The notes: generated by a model not told the origin, from the letters alone. 64,000 nt of DNA from Owenia fusiformis (GCA_903813345.2 CAIIXF020000010.1:25258425-25322424), one strand, 5' to 3'. Positions 12,892-28,100 are shown, numbered from the stretch's first letter. Translations and numbers: made by a program.

Positions 12892-13120
12892 GTTTCAAGT
12901 GGTACATTCTTTCACTTTGGCTTTATTCTATATCTTTTTTTCTCTATCTTTTCATGAAATCATGCACATGTTTTCTTTATGACATAAAATCAGTGAAATT
13001 AGTCTAAATGAAACATACAAGATCATGCTATTTCTCAGTCACTTATTTTTTAAATAATAGCAAATATCCAATTGCAAATATATTTCTTTAAAAATGTAAA
13101 TCAAGCAGGATGAGAATATA

Positions 13121-16100
13121 TCACTTTCCATTGACAAGTGTTTCTTTCTCAGAGTTATTGTTCTTTTTCTTAAAACTTTTCTGCAGTACGAAGGCATCTG
13201 CTGGCTCTATTCGTTTGTAATAGTTTGTCTTTCTTTCAACCACCTCAAAGCCAAACTTTTCGTAGAATGCTTTGGCACCATCATTGTTCACTTGTACATG
13301 GCTGGAAGATGAAAGATATTGATTAAATTTGTTTAGGCACAACCAAATTAAACATCTTTTATTTTGACTCTAATTTCAATGCATCTTAACATGAAAATTA
13401 TCTTGTTGGGAAAATCCAGAAATATTTGAAGCCAATGAAATTTGACAGCTAAATATTGTTACATACAACTGATACATTACATTTCAATTAGTACATGTAT
13501 ATAATAATTGTACAATAAAATATTCAAAATTTTGTTCAAATAAAATGTTTGAGAAGATCATAATATTATCATTCATTTCATTTTCTACTAATATAAAAAA
13601 TTATTTGCCCTTACTCCTGGAGCACCCTGTATGGACAATTAGACTTTTATTTATTTGAACTAGGTATCAGCATATAAAATTTGAACCAAATCTGTCCATT
13701 GGTATTTGAGTAATAAAGATTATGCTTTTTTCTGAAAAATGATGGCCATTTTGAAATTCAGCTTCCATCTTGAAAATTTATTCTTGAGTAAAGCTCCTTT
13801 GTCCCAAGATAATAGCATATAAAATTTGAACCCAATCTGCCAAATCTGTCATCTGTCAATTACATCATGGATTCCATTTTAAATGACAAATGGTGGTAAT
13901 TTTGATACATAGTGGCCATCTTGAAAATTTCTTCTTGAGCAGACCTCCCTCTCTAAGCATCAGCATATAAATTTGAATCAAATCTGTCCACTGGTATTTG
14001 AGTTTTTTTTAACAAAAAAATGGCAACCATTTTGAAATTCAGCTGCCATCTTGAAAATTCCTTCTCGAGCAGAGAATGATGTTTGTACATCAACTTATGA
14101 AATTTGAACCATATATGTCCACTGGTATTTGAGTTATCAAAGATTACATTTTTAAGAAATATGGCAGCCATTTTCCCTTGTCTCTAGGCATCATATAAAA
14201 TTTGAGCCAAATCCGTTGACTAGTATTTTAGTTATCAAGGATTATATTTTTTGTGAAAAATGGCGGTCATTTTGAATTGAGTGGCCATATTGAAAATTCC
14301 TTCTTGAGCAGAGCTTGTACACCCATAAGACATATGGATGGATGGATTCTCTATATCCCCCTCAAAGGGGACATGCCATTAAGAGGCCATTCTCTGACTT
14401 AGTCATTTTTTCAAAAGTGTGAAAATAAAAAAATTCATGAAAAGTTCTTAAAATATTCTGAATAACAAGTTGAATATATATATTTAATGATGGCACAAGC
14501 AAAAGTCTGAAAATTAACATGAAATGAAGGGTTTTGACAGATGCAAAAGATGGTAGATTTGTGATGAAGAAATAGAGGTTTTTGCAGTAACAACACAATT
14601 ACCTCGAAGTTATCCGTTATGAGAGGCTGAGGACTAAACTTGACATAATTTTCAATCTCAGATTATCAGTAGTATCTAACTTAAGCCGGACAGCCACTCA
14701 AAATGTATATGGGGCCCATAAGATTCATTTTTCTCAATTGAAGTCACTATTTCTGTTTTTAGCTTCAGAGGATAGGAGGTACATGAACATGCTAAGTTTA
14801 CCTAGATCACAAGCCTTACCACAAATATAAAGTATATAGGAATAGAGTTCATATGTGTGAAAACCTTTAACTTCCCATTTTATTGGGGATGGAACTTGTG
14901 GACCATGTGTATTTCTAACTTCTTCACATGTGCATGGATCTAAAATTGTGGCAGCCATCTTGGATTTGTCATATTATGTGGACATGGTTTTGGTTGTGCT
15001 GAATTTGTTTCAAAATAACATTTCTTGTATACCTTCGATAAGTGAGATAGGCATTTGAAATTAAATACAGATAGTATACTTGACATTTAATGCAGTAAAC
15101 AGTAATACAATTCATTCTTACATAATAAGTGAGTCCAGACAAAAAGTTGTTATTGTGTTAGTTTAACTGGGCATAAATTACACTCATTGGCCTTGGTTTT
15201 CTTAATTGGCTTGGATAAAATGTTGTTCTGTTTATTCAGAAAAGGAGTATAGTTCAATATACAAGTTCACATTCGTTCCATCCTCTTGTAGAAATGAATC
15301 TCATATTATTTCATCTCAAATATAGAACACAAAAATATTATATTTTCTATCGTTTTGAAGTATGAATGAGATTGAAAATAATTTTCTGATCATTTTGTTA
15401 GCAGTTGCTGAAATAGAACGAGGTTAGATTGTGAGTGTAAAGTAGTAGCCAATAGAAAAGTAGTATTTTGAACAAAGGGTAGTATGAAACTAAGGTAGTC
15501 ATTCTCGGCTTTTTGCCTACACGAGTAACACCTAAATTTCACACGTTTTTAACAATATTCACTATCAAATATGGATATGCAACAGTTAGAACAATTATTG
15601 GATAGAAAAATGGACAATCTCAAAAGAGAATTGACGGCGGAAAACAAATCGTTTGTGAAGAAGCTCAAAAGTGACGAACATTCGTTCAAACACAAGGCGC
15701 ATCGTGTACAGTATGAGCATAACATGGGCGTTAAAGATTCTATATCAACGGCCATGGAGCAGATTAGCAACAACTCGCCAGAAGAAGCAATGGCATCACT
15801 AACATCAGGTATGTCAGCTATAGATCATAGAAATAAGCTAATTAAAATCGCCGATGATAGCGAAACAGGCTGGGCAGCCGTAGAAAAGTATGAAAAGAAA
15901 GCCATCGCAAGTGATAGCGATGATGATAAAAAGATTAGAAGGGCTCAATCAATTTCATTTAGAAATGTTTCCAAAAAACGTAGAAATAGATTAAACCAAA
16001 AAAGGTCAAGTTTCAGAGGCAGCACCGACTCAAGACAACCAGAAGAAGGCACCAGCAGCGGTCAGCAAGCCAAATACAGCAAAACCAGTGGCAATGGTCA

Positions 16101-19100
16101 GCAAAACCAAAGGAGTGGGCGTTCACGAGAGAACGATATCTGCCGTGCCTGCGGAGGCAAAGGTCACTGGGCCTACGAGTGTTATTCCACATACATGGAA
16201 AAACAGCAGAACACTAGCCAAGGAAAGCAGTAAGAAGGGTACGTTGTCAGATTGTGTTATTGCTCCAGAGTCAAAACATGTTAAAGACAGTTTGAAAAGA
16301 CACATCGAATTTTGGTCACAAGAAATCAATGCGCATAGTTATGTAAAAAGCATTATTTCAAAAGGTTATGTTATTCCCTTTTTATCAGAACCAGACAAAG
16401 CAGAACTAAAAAATAATGCTTCTGCTATTAGAAATTCAGATTTTGTAACAGATGCTATTCAAGAATTGCTATGTGATGGAAAAATTGTAGAAACAGAATT
16501 TCCACCTCATGTTGTCAATCCACTGACGGTCGCAGAGAGTTCAGCGGGTAAGCGAAGGTTAGTACTAGACCTTAGACACATCAATCCCTATATTATAAGA
16601 GACAAGGTTAAGTTCGAAGACCTTAAGGTAGCTAGAGAGTATTTCAAGAAAGATGCTTATATGTTTTCATTTGATATTAAAAGTGGATACCATCATATAT
16701 CTATTGCACAGGTACATCAGAAATATCTAGGGTTCAAGTGGCAAGTAGGTGAGAATACGAAATACAAGTATTATATGTTTACAGTGTTACCGTTTGGTAT
16801 ATCAACAGGAGGTCTTGTATTTACAAAGATTGTGAAGCCTCTTGTCACAAGATGGAGGAGCAAAGGTATGAGTATAGTAGCATTCCTCGATGATGCCCTT
16901 TGTGTGTGTGAAACACTTGAAGAAGCGGTGGATCAGTCGCATCAAGTAAGGTCAGATTTGATATCAAGTGGTTTTATACCAAATGACGAAAAGTCAATAT
17001 GGGAACCAACTCAAAATATCAAATGGTTAGGTTTTCAGATTGATTTGAAACAGTTCACTATATCTATTCCTGAAACCAAACGTCTCAAAATAATGCAGGA
17101 TGTACATGCGCTGTGTAGCAATAGACAAAATACTACAGCAAGAGAGGTAGCAAGGGTTGTAGGTAAGATTGTTTCTTTGCAACCTGCAATAGGTAATATT
17201 TGTTATCTTATGACAAAACATTTACAAATTGTCGTGGCCAGCAGGTCAGGCTGGGATGTAAGTATAGACCTATCTGTAGGTGCCAGGCAAGAAATACTGT
17301 TCTGGAGAGACAATTTGCCACACATGAAAGGTGAGAAAATAGAACAATCACAAGTATGTACTAAATTAGTTTATTCAGACGCATCTGGGAACGCCTGTGG
17401 TGGGTACGTCGTAGAATATGAGACAGAAAAAGCTCATTATACATTTTCCGATTCTGAGAAAACAAACAGCTCAACCTGGAGAGAACTCAAAGGAGTACAG
17501 GTAGTAATACAATCTTTGAAACATAGAATCCAAAATCAAAGAGTCATGTGGTCGACAGATAATCAGAACATTGTAAATATTATCAGAAAAGGTAGCATGA
17601 AACTAGATTTACAGTATTTAGCATTAGCTATCTTTATGCTATGTAAGCAGTTCAACGTCAGGTTGTCAGTTCAGTGGATTCCAAGAGAGAATAATGTCAT
17701 AGCCGATGAAATAAGTCGCATAGTTGAGACAGAAGATTGGAAAATTGCCAAATGGGTATTTACATGGCTGGACCAGCTATGGGGTAAGCATACAGTAGAC
17801 AGGTTTGCTTCTAGCAAAAACAATCAGGTAAACCGATTCAACTCAGAATATTGGTGCCCAGGTACAGAGGCAGTAGATGCATTTTCTGCGAGTTGGAAAG
17901 ACGAAAATAACTGGCTAGTACCACCAATAAAATTGGTTTGCAAAGCAGTGAAATATGCATGTTTTCAGAGAGCAAGAAGTACATTAATTGTTCCGAAGTG
18001 GAACAGCGCGGCATATTGGCCATTGTTGCATAACGGTATCGGGTACCGAGAATTTATCACACAGGTGATTGAGATTCCTATGGGGACAAATGTATATATA
18101 GAAGGTTCACAGAAAGATTCTGTTCTAGATAGCAAATTTCACGGTATAACTTTAGCATTGAAGTTATTTTGATGAAAAAATTAATGTAAATGAATCGCAG
18201 GGTTCGTCAGCCAACAAGGTTCTGGTATAGAATGCATATATTTGCCTTGTAATGTAATATGTTTCAGGTGTATTCGACGAAATAACGAAGACAGAGCAAT
18301 GATCAGAATTACAAAAGGACATTACAGAACCAAAGCTTCAAATCCTCTTCGATGAACTGCCACGCCAACTATTAAAGTCCAAGGAGGATTCTACGGTCAG
18401 ATCTTATACTGCTAATTTCAGTAATTTTAAAAAATGGTGTAACACATTTGAAAATGTAAAATATTTACCAGCAAAAACTATTCACGTAGCATTGTATTTA
18501 CTCAGCTTGATTCAAAATGCAGTGACAGTTAGTATAGTGAACAATGCAAAATACGCCATAGCATGGGCACATGAAACGGCATGTTTACCAAATCCATGCG
18601 ATAACATAATGATAAATAAACTAATAGAATCAGCTAAAAGATCTCTTGGTCAAGGGACAGTCAAAAAACAACCAATTACTCCAGAAATGTTAGAAAAAAT
18701 TGTAGACAATTCGGACAATTCATACATTAACCTTAAATCATTAAGAACAATTACTTTCATGATATTAGCGTATGCAGGTTTCTTCAGATATGATGACATT
18801 TCTAGGCTAAGATCAAAGGACATACAATTCAAACAAACACATATAGATATATTTGTAGAAAAATCTAAGACAGATGTATATAGAAACGGTAACAGTGTTA
18901 TTATTGCAAAAACTTGTAACAAGCTCTGTCCATATACATGGTTACAAAGGTATTTCGAAATGGCAAAAATCAAACAAGATTCAGAAGAATATATATTTAG
19001 AGCATTGACATGCAAGTCAAATGGTTATGTTCTTAGAAACACAAACTCAAAACTGAGCTATTCGGCTTGCAGGGCTATGGTAATAAATGCCATCAAAAAC

Positions 19101-22100
19101 ATAGGTTTTGACTCGGAAAAGTTTGGTACTCATAGTTTGAGAGCTGGAGGGGCTACGGCAGCCGCCCGGTTTGGTATACCTGATAGAGTATTCAAGTCAC
19201 ATGGTCGATGGAAATCAGAATGTGCAAAAGACGGATATGTAGAAAGTCATTTAAAAGAAAGAATGTCAGTAACTTTAAACTTAGGGATTTAATCACATAT
19301 ACATCAGCATACTTTTAATTCTCGGCATACGCAGCCATTGCTAAATAAATGATTATTTTGTTCAGTTTGTAAGAGCAAGTGCGGGGAATGATAAGAAATT
19401 ATATTTTCTATCGTTTTGAAGTATGAATGAGATTGAAAATAATTTTCTGATCATTTTGTTAGCAGTTGCTGAAATAGAACGAGGTTAGATTGTGAGTGTA
19501 AAGTAGTAGCCAATAGAAAAGTAGTATTTTGAACAAAGGGTAGTATGAAACTAAGGTAGTCATTCTCGGCTTTTTGCCTACATGAGTAACACCTAAATTT
19601 CAGCCACAAAAATTGTACAATAGTTAAAATTAATAAAGATGTTATACATTTTAAAATAGAATATACGAAATGGCTCTTATATCATAAAATAACACGTTTA
19701 TAGTTTATTTTCAGAGAACATGGCCTTCAGGGGCAGCACAAAGAACAAACCATTCTGGACAGTAATGCCTTATGGGTTATAGACGAAGCCTTCTGGGGCT
19801 GTATCTTGGACTGTATTATAAAGCCTTCTGGGGCTGAGCCTTCTGGGGCTGTATCAGATGAAGCCTTCTGGGGCTGAGCCTTCTGGGGCTGTATCATACG
19901 AAGCCTTCTGGGGCTGCACCAATGAACATTATTCAGGTTTTATAAATAGTTTAACGGGAGTGAAAGTTGACACCCCGGGTTAACACGTCTTTCTGCCAAG
20001 TTCTAAATCCCACGCTCTGTTTTACAGAGTGACTCTGCTTCATTCAGGCGGGTGAACCACCTGCATGTTTCCCTATAAAGGGTTTTTTCAGGTTGGTAGG
20101 CCGAAGTTGAGTCAGAGGCATTTCAGACGTTAACACGGTCTCTGGGACCACATAGCTAACCACGATATAACCAAAATTTCATTGTACCCACATAGACATC
20201 AATAAACGTTACTCTCGGCATACGCAGCCATTGCGGCATACGCAGCCATTGCTAAATAAATGATTATTTTGTTCAGTTTGTAAGAGCAAGTGCGGGGAAT
20301 GATAAGAAATAATAAAAAACAAGTTTCTATTAATTGCAAAAGTTAGCTTCTATGTCATGACTGAGTTTGGGTTCCGCTTCTAGGGAAAAAATATCTATCT
20401 GGAAATATCGTATTGACCATTGCTATACACTCCATATTTAATCCTCCCAGTAAATAACATTGATATACAGTATACAATTATATATGACATTGAGGATCTG
20501 GGGTTTGGGTAATGTGAGACATGAGGCCACTTGTCTTTTTGAATCTCATATTCAATATTCTTTCTTTAAACCCTCATGTTTAATATTTTTGGAGTGGTAA
20601 TTCAATTATGTACCTATTTTTTATTCTTTATCCCATAGTTGAACTCTGTTCCGCTCTGTTAGGTAACATGAAAACATATTTATGATATTTTGCAAATGCG
20701 TGGAAAAAGTGATATCTGTGGAACACGGAAAATATTTCACAGATATCACCTTTTGGCAGGGATTTGAAAACTACCACCAATATGATGTGTTTTGTTACAT
20801 AGTGATTTCATGACATCACAGGGATGAATGAATGAATGAATGGATGTTGTTTTGATATGCTTTGTTTAGTTTTAGAGGTGAACTATGAGAAAAATAGAAC
20901 ATCCTATGAATTTTCGTGATATTGTGTTCATCCAACTCATTGATATCAATATCTGCGCTAATTCGCTATGCTAACTTGGCAAGATATTGATATCAACTCG
21001 GAGATAAAGATAAAATCATTTAAAATCATATGATATCCTATACATATCCTTTACTGTGACACAACTTTCTCATATGTTATATATTTTGAAGCAGACCATC
21101 ATTTATTTTCCTTGAATTCATGCTTTTGTTCCTCGTTTTAGAAATGAGAGGAAATCTTTGATTTTCCTTGTATTTAAGTTGCTTAAATGTTGCCTTGTGA
21201 TGTTGATAAAAGTCAATAGTACTCCATTACAGTCACAGTTGAAATGTACCCATTGCTAGCCCAGAACCTACCAAAATAGCATTTGCATTTTGTCAATATT
21301 GCCCTATGTGCTTTTCCATGAAAATAATTTTAATCGTATCTTTTCTTCAGTATTTCATATATTACATTTTAATATATTTAAATTGGTTAATATTTATATA
21401 CTATTTACTTAGACAACAATAAATAAAGAATTTTTTGTAAAAACACCAAAAATGGTATATGATCTTTAAATGACTGTTGTGTGAACATCAAAGGTCAAAA
21501 TTCGCTGAAATTGTATTTTTATAAAGCACAAATGATTTTTCTTCAATATGATATGCATTATTATCAGATATCTTTGGGGGCTAAAACGGGCCCTTAATGA
21601 CACCCGTCCTTTCGTTCGGTGGGATAACTATTACTACCCCCAGACCAGAATGGGCGGTTATGAAAAGTTGATAAGTTTTCCGAAATGAACCAAGAAAGGG
21701 AATTAAGAGTTCTGCTTGAAAGAAAACATTTGCATCTTTCCACTCATTTTTGGCAAATCATAGAATGAAATAAGCTAAGCTACTTACAGATAAACATTAT
21801 CAAAGTTGCCATCATTTTCACAGATCTTTAAAACATGTTCAACCATCACTGAACCTGAAACAAATATTTTACAGATTGAGATTCTATGTAAATATACAAG
21901 TGTTACATAAAGATGTTCTGTAATTATATACAGGGCGTTCATAAAGTTCTTGCAAAAGTGTTTCTCAGTCAATCTGGCTGATATTTTCACTCAGTATACC
22001 TACACTATTCCTACATTGAGATCCAAAGTTATAATCAATAGGCCATTGAAGAGAAAAAGTTATGGTTGCTATAGTCACACGAATCGGGGGTAGGCGGAGC

Positions 22101-25100
22101 AGGCAAAAAGAGATGTTTTGTTTGAATGTTCAAATTTTTTTTACCCTGTCCTGTTTACTTCAATAACAGTATCTCAAAGAGGATAGGTATTCAAAATAGT
22201 GTCCACCATGGTTTATACACCTCTGCTGTCTTACTAACCATTCCGCAAACAGATGGCAGGACCCATTTGGAAAGTTTCCTGCGATTGATATTTGTATGGA
22301 TGGCGTTTATCAACGTCATCTGATCCTCACTGGATTTGTTCTTGGACGGCCTGATCTAGCATTATCCTTACCATTTGTTCTACCATCAGTTAATGTCTTA
22401 GTCCCCTTTGTCAATGATTCATTTGGCCATAGCCTACTTCCCATACCCCTTATGAATATCTTCAAGTGTTTGTTTTCTTGATTTTCCCAGTAAAACATAC
22501 ATCCTGATGCTACTGAATATTTGTAATTGTAAATCATCATTTTTTCTGATTTTGCAGCCATTTTCACAAAAATAAAGCTGACGCTGCCTTTCACAAAGCC
22601 CGATGTCATCAACCAACATAGGTCACTATGATGCCATCAGTGATGTCATGAATCAAAGAAATTTCAACAAAAATGTCATCATATGACATCATCTAGTGCT
22701 GACATGTCAACATTAGCTTATTTTTTATTTTCGAAGATACTTTAAAGTATGTTAAAGTTACCTCTAACCCATATCTTTTGTCTAAATTTTTCTTTTTTTC
22801 AATGCTGCTCCACCTACCCCCGACTAGTGTTACTATAGCAATCATAACTTTTTCTTAACCCTTTCCCGACGTGAATATAAAAGGAAAATGTTGGCCCTGG
22901 TGACGGATAAGTAAGAGCGGTTTTTAGGGAAAAACTGCAAATAACCTATGCCCCAGGACCTTGAATTCTATCACTGAAATAAAATTTTGAGTAAGGATTA
23001 TCACATTAGAACAACTTGTCAAGAATTGATGTAAAAATACTGAATAGAACTGGAGATATTGTCATTTCATTGATGTATACGAATAAAAATAATGGTGCCA
23101 AAAGGAGCCTATCGTCCTGAAAGGTATTACATAATAGGGCTCCATATGGAGCCTATCGTCGTGAAAGGGTTAAAGGACCTATTCATTATAATTCAAGATT
23201 CAAATGTATGAATAGTGTAGGTATACTGAGTGCAAATTTCAGCCAGATTGATTGAGAAACAAAAAAATTGGACTACTTTTGCAAGAACTTTATATATATA
23301 GATTAAAACCTGTATTCCATAATCTGAACACCTATCAATAATGAATACTTTTCCAAAAATGTTGAGCTTGTTTAAAATATGTATCATTGAAAACCAGCAA
23401 TATAACTATCAATGGCATTTCACACGATGATGTGTAGTCTATGCAACGGACTAAGTAAACACTGTAACTGAACGATTATTTATGTGAGAAAACTACATGC
23501 ATTTGTATTGGGTAACTGTTGCGTACAGGATGACATATTGATTTTATATGCATTGCTTAAAGTCTCAATTATCTATCGTAAATTCCTTGATGCATTAAAC
23601 ATTGTAAAAATGATTGCATTTTGAGGAAAAAATGAGGTCAACATCTTTGGAAAAATGTGTTGATGGGTAGATTGCTAGCTAAATATCTCAGAGTCTGATC
23701 AACTTTATTATCATTGTATATACTTTTCTTTGAAATAATGACTTGATCTAAAATATCTACCTGTCTTCACGGTGAGAAAATAGTCATAATCCAAGATACA
23801 GGGTGATCACTAAGTTCTGGGAATTTATCTGTCATATCTACTTGAAATTTTCAAGGTAAATGGAGAATGTAATTTTGGGTTGGATAAAATAGTCCCATTG
23901 TCATATGATGTCACAATAGATAATTGTTGTTACTATAGCAACACGATGAATGGCGTAGCAGGTCAAGCAAAACTTAAAATCATTTTATGGTTAATTAAAA
24001 CCTATTTGGTGGACAAATTTCTGTGATTTTTTATGTTTTCAAATATTTCTAACTTTAGTTTCTAAAGTAAAATCTGTATTGTGATTTTAAAGTGTACTTT
24101 TCTTATCATTGGTCAGACTCTCAAAGGCACAATCATGACTCAATTTTGTGATCTTGCATTAAGACTATGCTTCTTCCCACTCCTCAAATTGCCCATACTA
24201 CTGTTGAAGAATTAGGGATCACACAAGCTGTTCATGCCCCACATTTACCATATAATGTTCACCATGAACCACCATTATGTTCACTAAATTTGACTATTGA
24301 AGCATCATATGAGAGATCATCATAAGTTTGGTTCTGATGAGGGACTGATCTCACCAGCTTGAGCAAATTTTCAAGGGATACCAAAGATAAAACTGGATTG
24401 AACTGGGAAAGCGTCTTTATGGACTAGGTTTGACAACAATGCATGTACGTCCAGGCCTATGGAAATCATTACAAATAAAATGATCCTCCAAGCAATGAAG
24501 AATACTTCTGAATAAATGACTTCAAGAGTACTGTTCTACCTCTAGTACAATAAGTTTGAACCAACCATCTAGGCAAGATGAATATGTTTTAGTAGGAAAT
24601 TTTCAAATAAATGCAGTCAAAATTCACTGACCCGCGGACCACTTTTACTTTTTTTACAATTACAATAAAATAAATTGTAAAAGTCATATGTATATGGAAC
24701 ATTGTCTGTCAATTCAGAATTATGCAATCTACATTTGCTGGAAGTTTCAACTCAATTGGTTAAAAAATATTGAAATGACAGACCAATTCCCAGAACTTAG
24801 TGATCACCCTGTATAACATTCTGAAATTGATTGTGATAATCTACTTGAACCTTTCTTCCCTCGAACTTCGTTTGGTGGGATAATTATACTGAATATTACT
24901 CATCTAGCCTATGTGTGATTTATTTCTTAGATGTGTGGCTATGTATACTTACCTATACCAAGCCTTCTGTAAGGTGATAAACAGCCTAACGTCATAATAT
25001 ATAGCCTTCGTTGGTTTTCTGATTTATCCTCACGACAACATACAGCTCCCACTACTAAGTCATTAAAATATGCTAGCTTTGCAAGATCACCCACTTCAAG

Positions 25101-28100
25101 GACATCTTTGTAGAATTTATCATTATAAGTTACTGGGAACACTACTTGGTTGAGACGCTTCAGCTGCTTTATATTATGTACTGTGATGTCACCAAGTTCT
25201 GTACGACCTCTGCAAGATAAATTATGTAAAACTGAATGCTATTCTAAATTTTTTCTTCAAGGCAGTAGTATATGGCTGTCAGCTAGGGCATTTTAAAAGT
25301 ATCATAGATATTTATCCAGTATTTGGATCTATATTTCTGGAGTCTTGTGTATACTTTTTCTGTTGTTGAATTTCTGTCAAGACAGCAGTTGAAATGGAAT
25401 TTACTGAAGTCTTTCGCAAATTTATGACATTTGGTCACTTCACTTCTATTACCCCCATAAATGCGGGGTTGATTTTTCACTACCATGTTTTTTGGTAAGT
25501 TTAAAAATAAATTGAAATCTTTAACGGGCGAGATCTAAATCCAAGATGGCCTACGCCGGAAATATGAATTATTGGCAATGGTCGAAATAACCCCATGGTC
25601 GAAGAGACCCCATGTCAAAGTTCGACGCATCTCCCACAGTCTAGACTCTAGTCCATAGCCCGAGGGAAAAGTATTGGTAATCTTTCAAAATTTGATATCA
25701 ATCGTAGAAAAAGAAAAAAATGAAAAAAAACTGAATTGACTCTATTTTTCTTTTTATGGGAGCCATTTTTGTTTCAGACTATTTTCTAAAATTTCAAAGA
25801 TTGTTTCATTTAGAGCAATATATTGAGCACATTTTCAGAAAAATGCAAAATATTCTGTTCAGTGACCTTTCCTAAGCTCCTACTTTTAGCTATTTTTCAG
25901 TCACATTTTCAGAGGGCTGTTACGTATCATAACTTCCGGAAATGACAAGCCAGTAGGAACATTTTTGGGAATTTTTACAGTTCGTTTACATTTCTTGTAT
26001 AACTGTTGATCAGACAAAAAGATAAGCTGATGTAGTTACATTGGAGTTCGTTTACTACCATTCGGAAGGCACGCGAGGGTCCTATTCATCAGGTAACACT
26101 CATATGTCTAAGTTAAGTTCTTGCCTTTTTTAACACGTAACAAGGAGTCACTACAGTAGTTGTTTTTTTGCAGTATTATCAAGAGTTTGGGTAAAGATTT
26201 GAAATATCATGAATGACGTTTCAGAAACACTTTGAAGAAGATTCTGGAGAGATTTGTAATACGATTCGAGTAAGGAGAACTCGTACTGAAATGGCAAGTT
26301 TTTGAAAAAAATTCAGTCGGGGATGTCAACCTGTTTCTTAGATAAGCTTAGGCCTAAGATCACTTTTCCTGGGGCTGTGCCTTGTGAGCAATAGACTAAG
26401 ACTTTCGACATCTAAAAAGTCACTTGACTTTTTTGCAAAAAACCTTCCAAAAAGTAACAGTCCCATGAATTCACCTTGTCGTACTTACAAAATGATCCAC
26501 CGCCTAACTTATGCACCATCGAACTCGGTAATATTTTACACGTAACTATTAATTACTGTATATTCCCATAGAAAACTGGGCTTGCTTTTCAACATTTCAA
26601 GCGAAAATTCTCTACGGAGCTTTTGTTTTTCTGACGTAATTTCTTCTAAGAAATCGGTGACGTGATAGGTTCAGTTCATCTTATTTCGAAAGGGATGTCA
26701 TCTATTTAGAATATTTATTTTCATTTTGTCCAGTCCTATATACAGGCCTGTCAACTGTCCCGCAATTTGCGTATTTGTCACGCATTTGCTGAAGAATTTG
26801 AAGTCACGCCAGTTATTTTTGCGTGACAGAAAATGTCACGCAAATACGCATTTTACCTGGTAATTGTCAAGCAAAAATATTTCTGTAGAAAAATTTCTAA
26901 AAAAGATCGTCTGCACAGCAAAAATACAAACGCCGGAAAAAAATGTACGCAATTCGTTCGGACTTTTCACGCGAATTACGTATATGTCACGCATTCCGTT
27001 CGAAAATTTTCGTACCTCCCTCCCCCCCCCCCCCCCCGTTGATGGATGTTTGAAACGCGAGCGTAGCGAGCGCGAAAAATTTGAGGTGTTCAAAATTTGG
27101 CAAGATGTAATAATATGGAAACCAAGGTGTTCAAAATTTGGATAAAGGTGTTCAGATTTGGACCAAAGTGTCCACATTTTGAGGGGAGGTGTTCAACATT
27201 TCCAAGTCACTCATGTTAGGTGTTCCCAAGTTGACAGGCCTGTATATACAACCTGCCCTATCCTTTTCGCTTGTAAAACCGCGTAGTAATGTTGAAGTTA
27301 TGGAATAGATTCTCTGAGAGTGGCGACATGTCTGCATCTCTACCATCTTGCGTTTGACACCCCTCGTTTTGGGTGAGTCCAAGTAAACCGCACATCCGGG
27401 TGATTAGAAAAGGGACATTTTTTTTAAAAATCGAGCGGCAACAAAGATACTTCTGGTCAAACTGAGTTTATGACGAAACTTATGAAAAAATCAATAAAAG
27501 GTAAGTGGTATACTTTAGGCAGATGCCAAAAATTAAACGTGTCGCCAATTTGAAACTTCAGAACTGAGAATGCTTTCTGCAGGCCTGTCAACTGTCCCGC
27601 AATTTGCGTATTTGTCACGCATTTGCTGAAGAATTTGAAGTCACGCCAGTTATTTTTGCGTGACAGAAAATGTCACGCAAATACGCATTTTACCTGGTAA
27701 GTGTCAAGCAAAAATATTTCTGTAGAAAAATTTCTAAAAAAGATCGTCTACACAGCAAAAATACGAACGCCGGAAAAAAATGTACGCATTTCGTTCGAAC
27801 TTTTCACGCGAATTACGTATATGTCACGCATTCCGTTCGAAATTTTTCGTACCTCCCCCCCCCCCCCCCCCCGTTGACGGATGTTTGAAACGTGAGCGTA
27901 GCGAGCGCGAAAAATTTGAGGTGTTCAAAATTTGGCAAGATGTAATAAAATTTAAACCAAGGTGTTCAAAATTTGGATCAAGGTGTCCAGATTTGGACCA
28001 AGGTGTCCACATTTTAAGGGGAGGTGTACAACATTTCCAAGTCACTCATGTTAGGTGTTCCCAAGTTGACAGGCCTGTTTCTGTGATTCAAAATCACAAA

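Larger units (their letters stand above)
15337..20310 (+). mobile_element. Ngaro/PAT-type tyrosine-recombinase retrotransposon (DIRS order), looks near whole and young
   Basis: The 4974-bp element has the split direct repeat layout A1–ORFs–B1–A2–B2. A1 is 15337–15541 and A2 19398–19602 (205 bp, one difference). B1 is 19324–19399 and B2 20235–20310 (76 bp, identical). Between A1 and B1 are a gag-like frame, a reverse transcriptase/RNase H frame and a tyrosine recombinase frame. No inverted terminal repeats were seen, which separates it from DIRS1 proper, and no target duplication is expected. Near-identical repeats point to a recent insertion. It lies in NAA50 intron 3, opposite to the gene. 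Confidence 0.9.

Noticed and set aside
15337-20310. An LTR retrotransposon or endogenous retrovirus
   Set aside because: No protease or DDE integrase; the terminal repeats are split (A1–B1A2–B2) and there is a tyrosine recombinase, which is diagnostic of the DIRS order.
22126-22619. Overlapping 60–98 residue open frames on both strands
   Set aside because: They lie between the arms of a MITE, show no family motifs and no codon-like pattern.
26490-26525. Minus-strand ATG with good donor as NAA50 exon 1
   Set aside because: Joining to NAA50 exon 2 at the first AG makes an immediate stop, and the encoded residues do not resemble NAA50.
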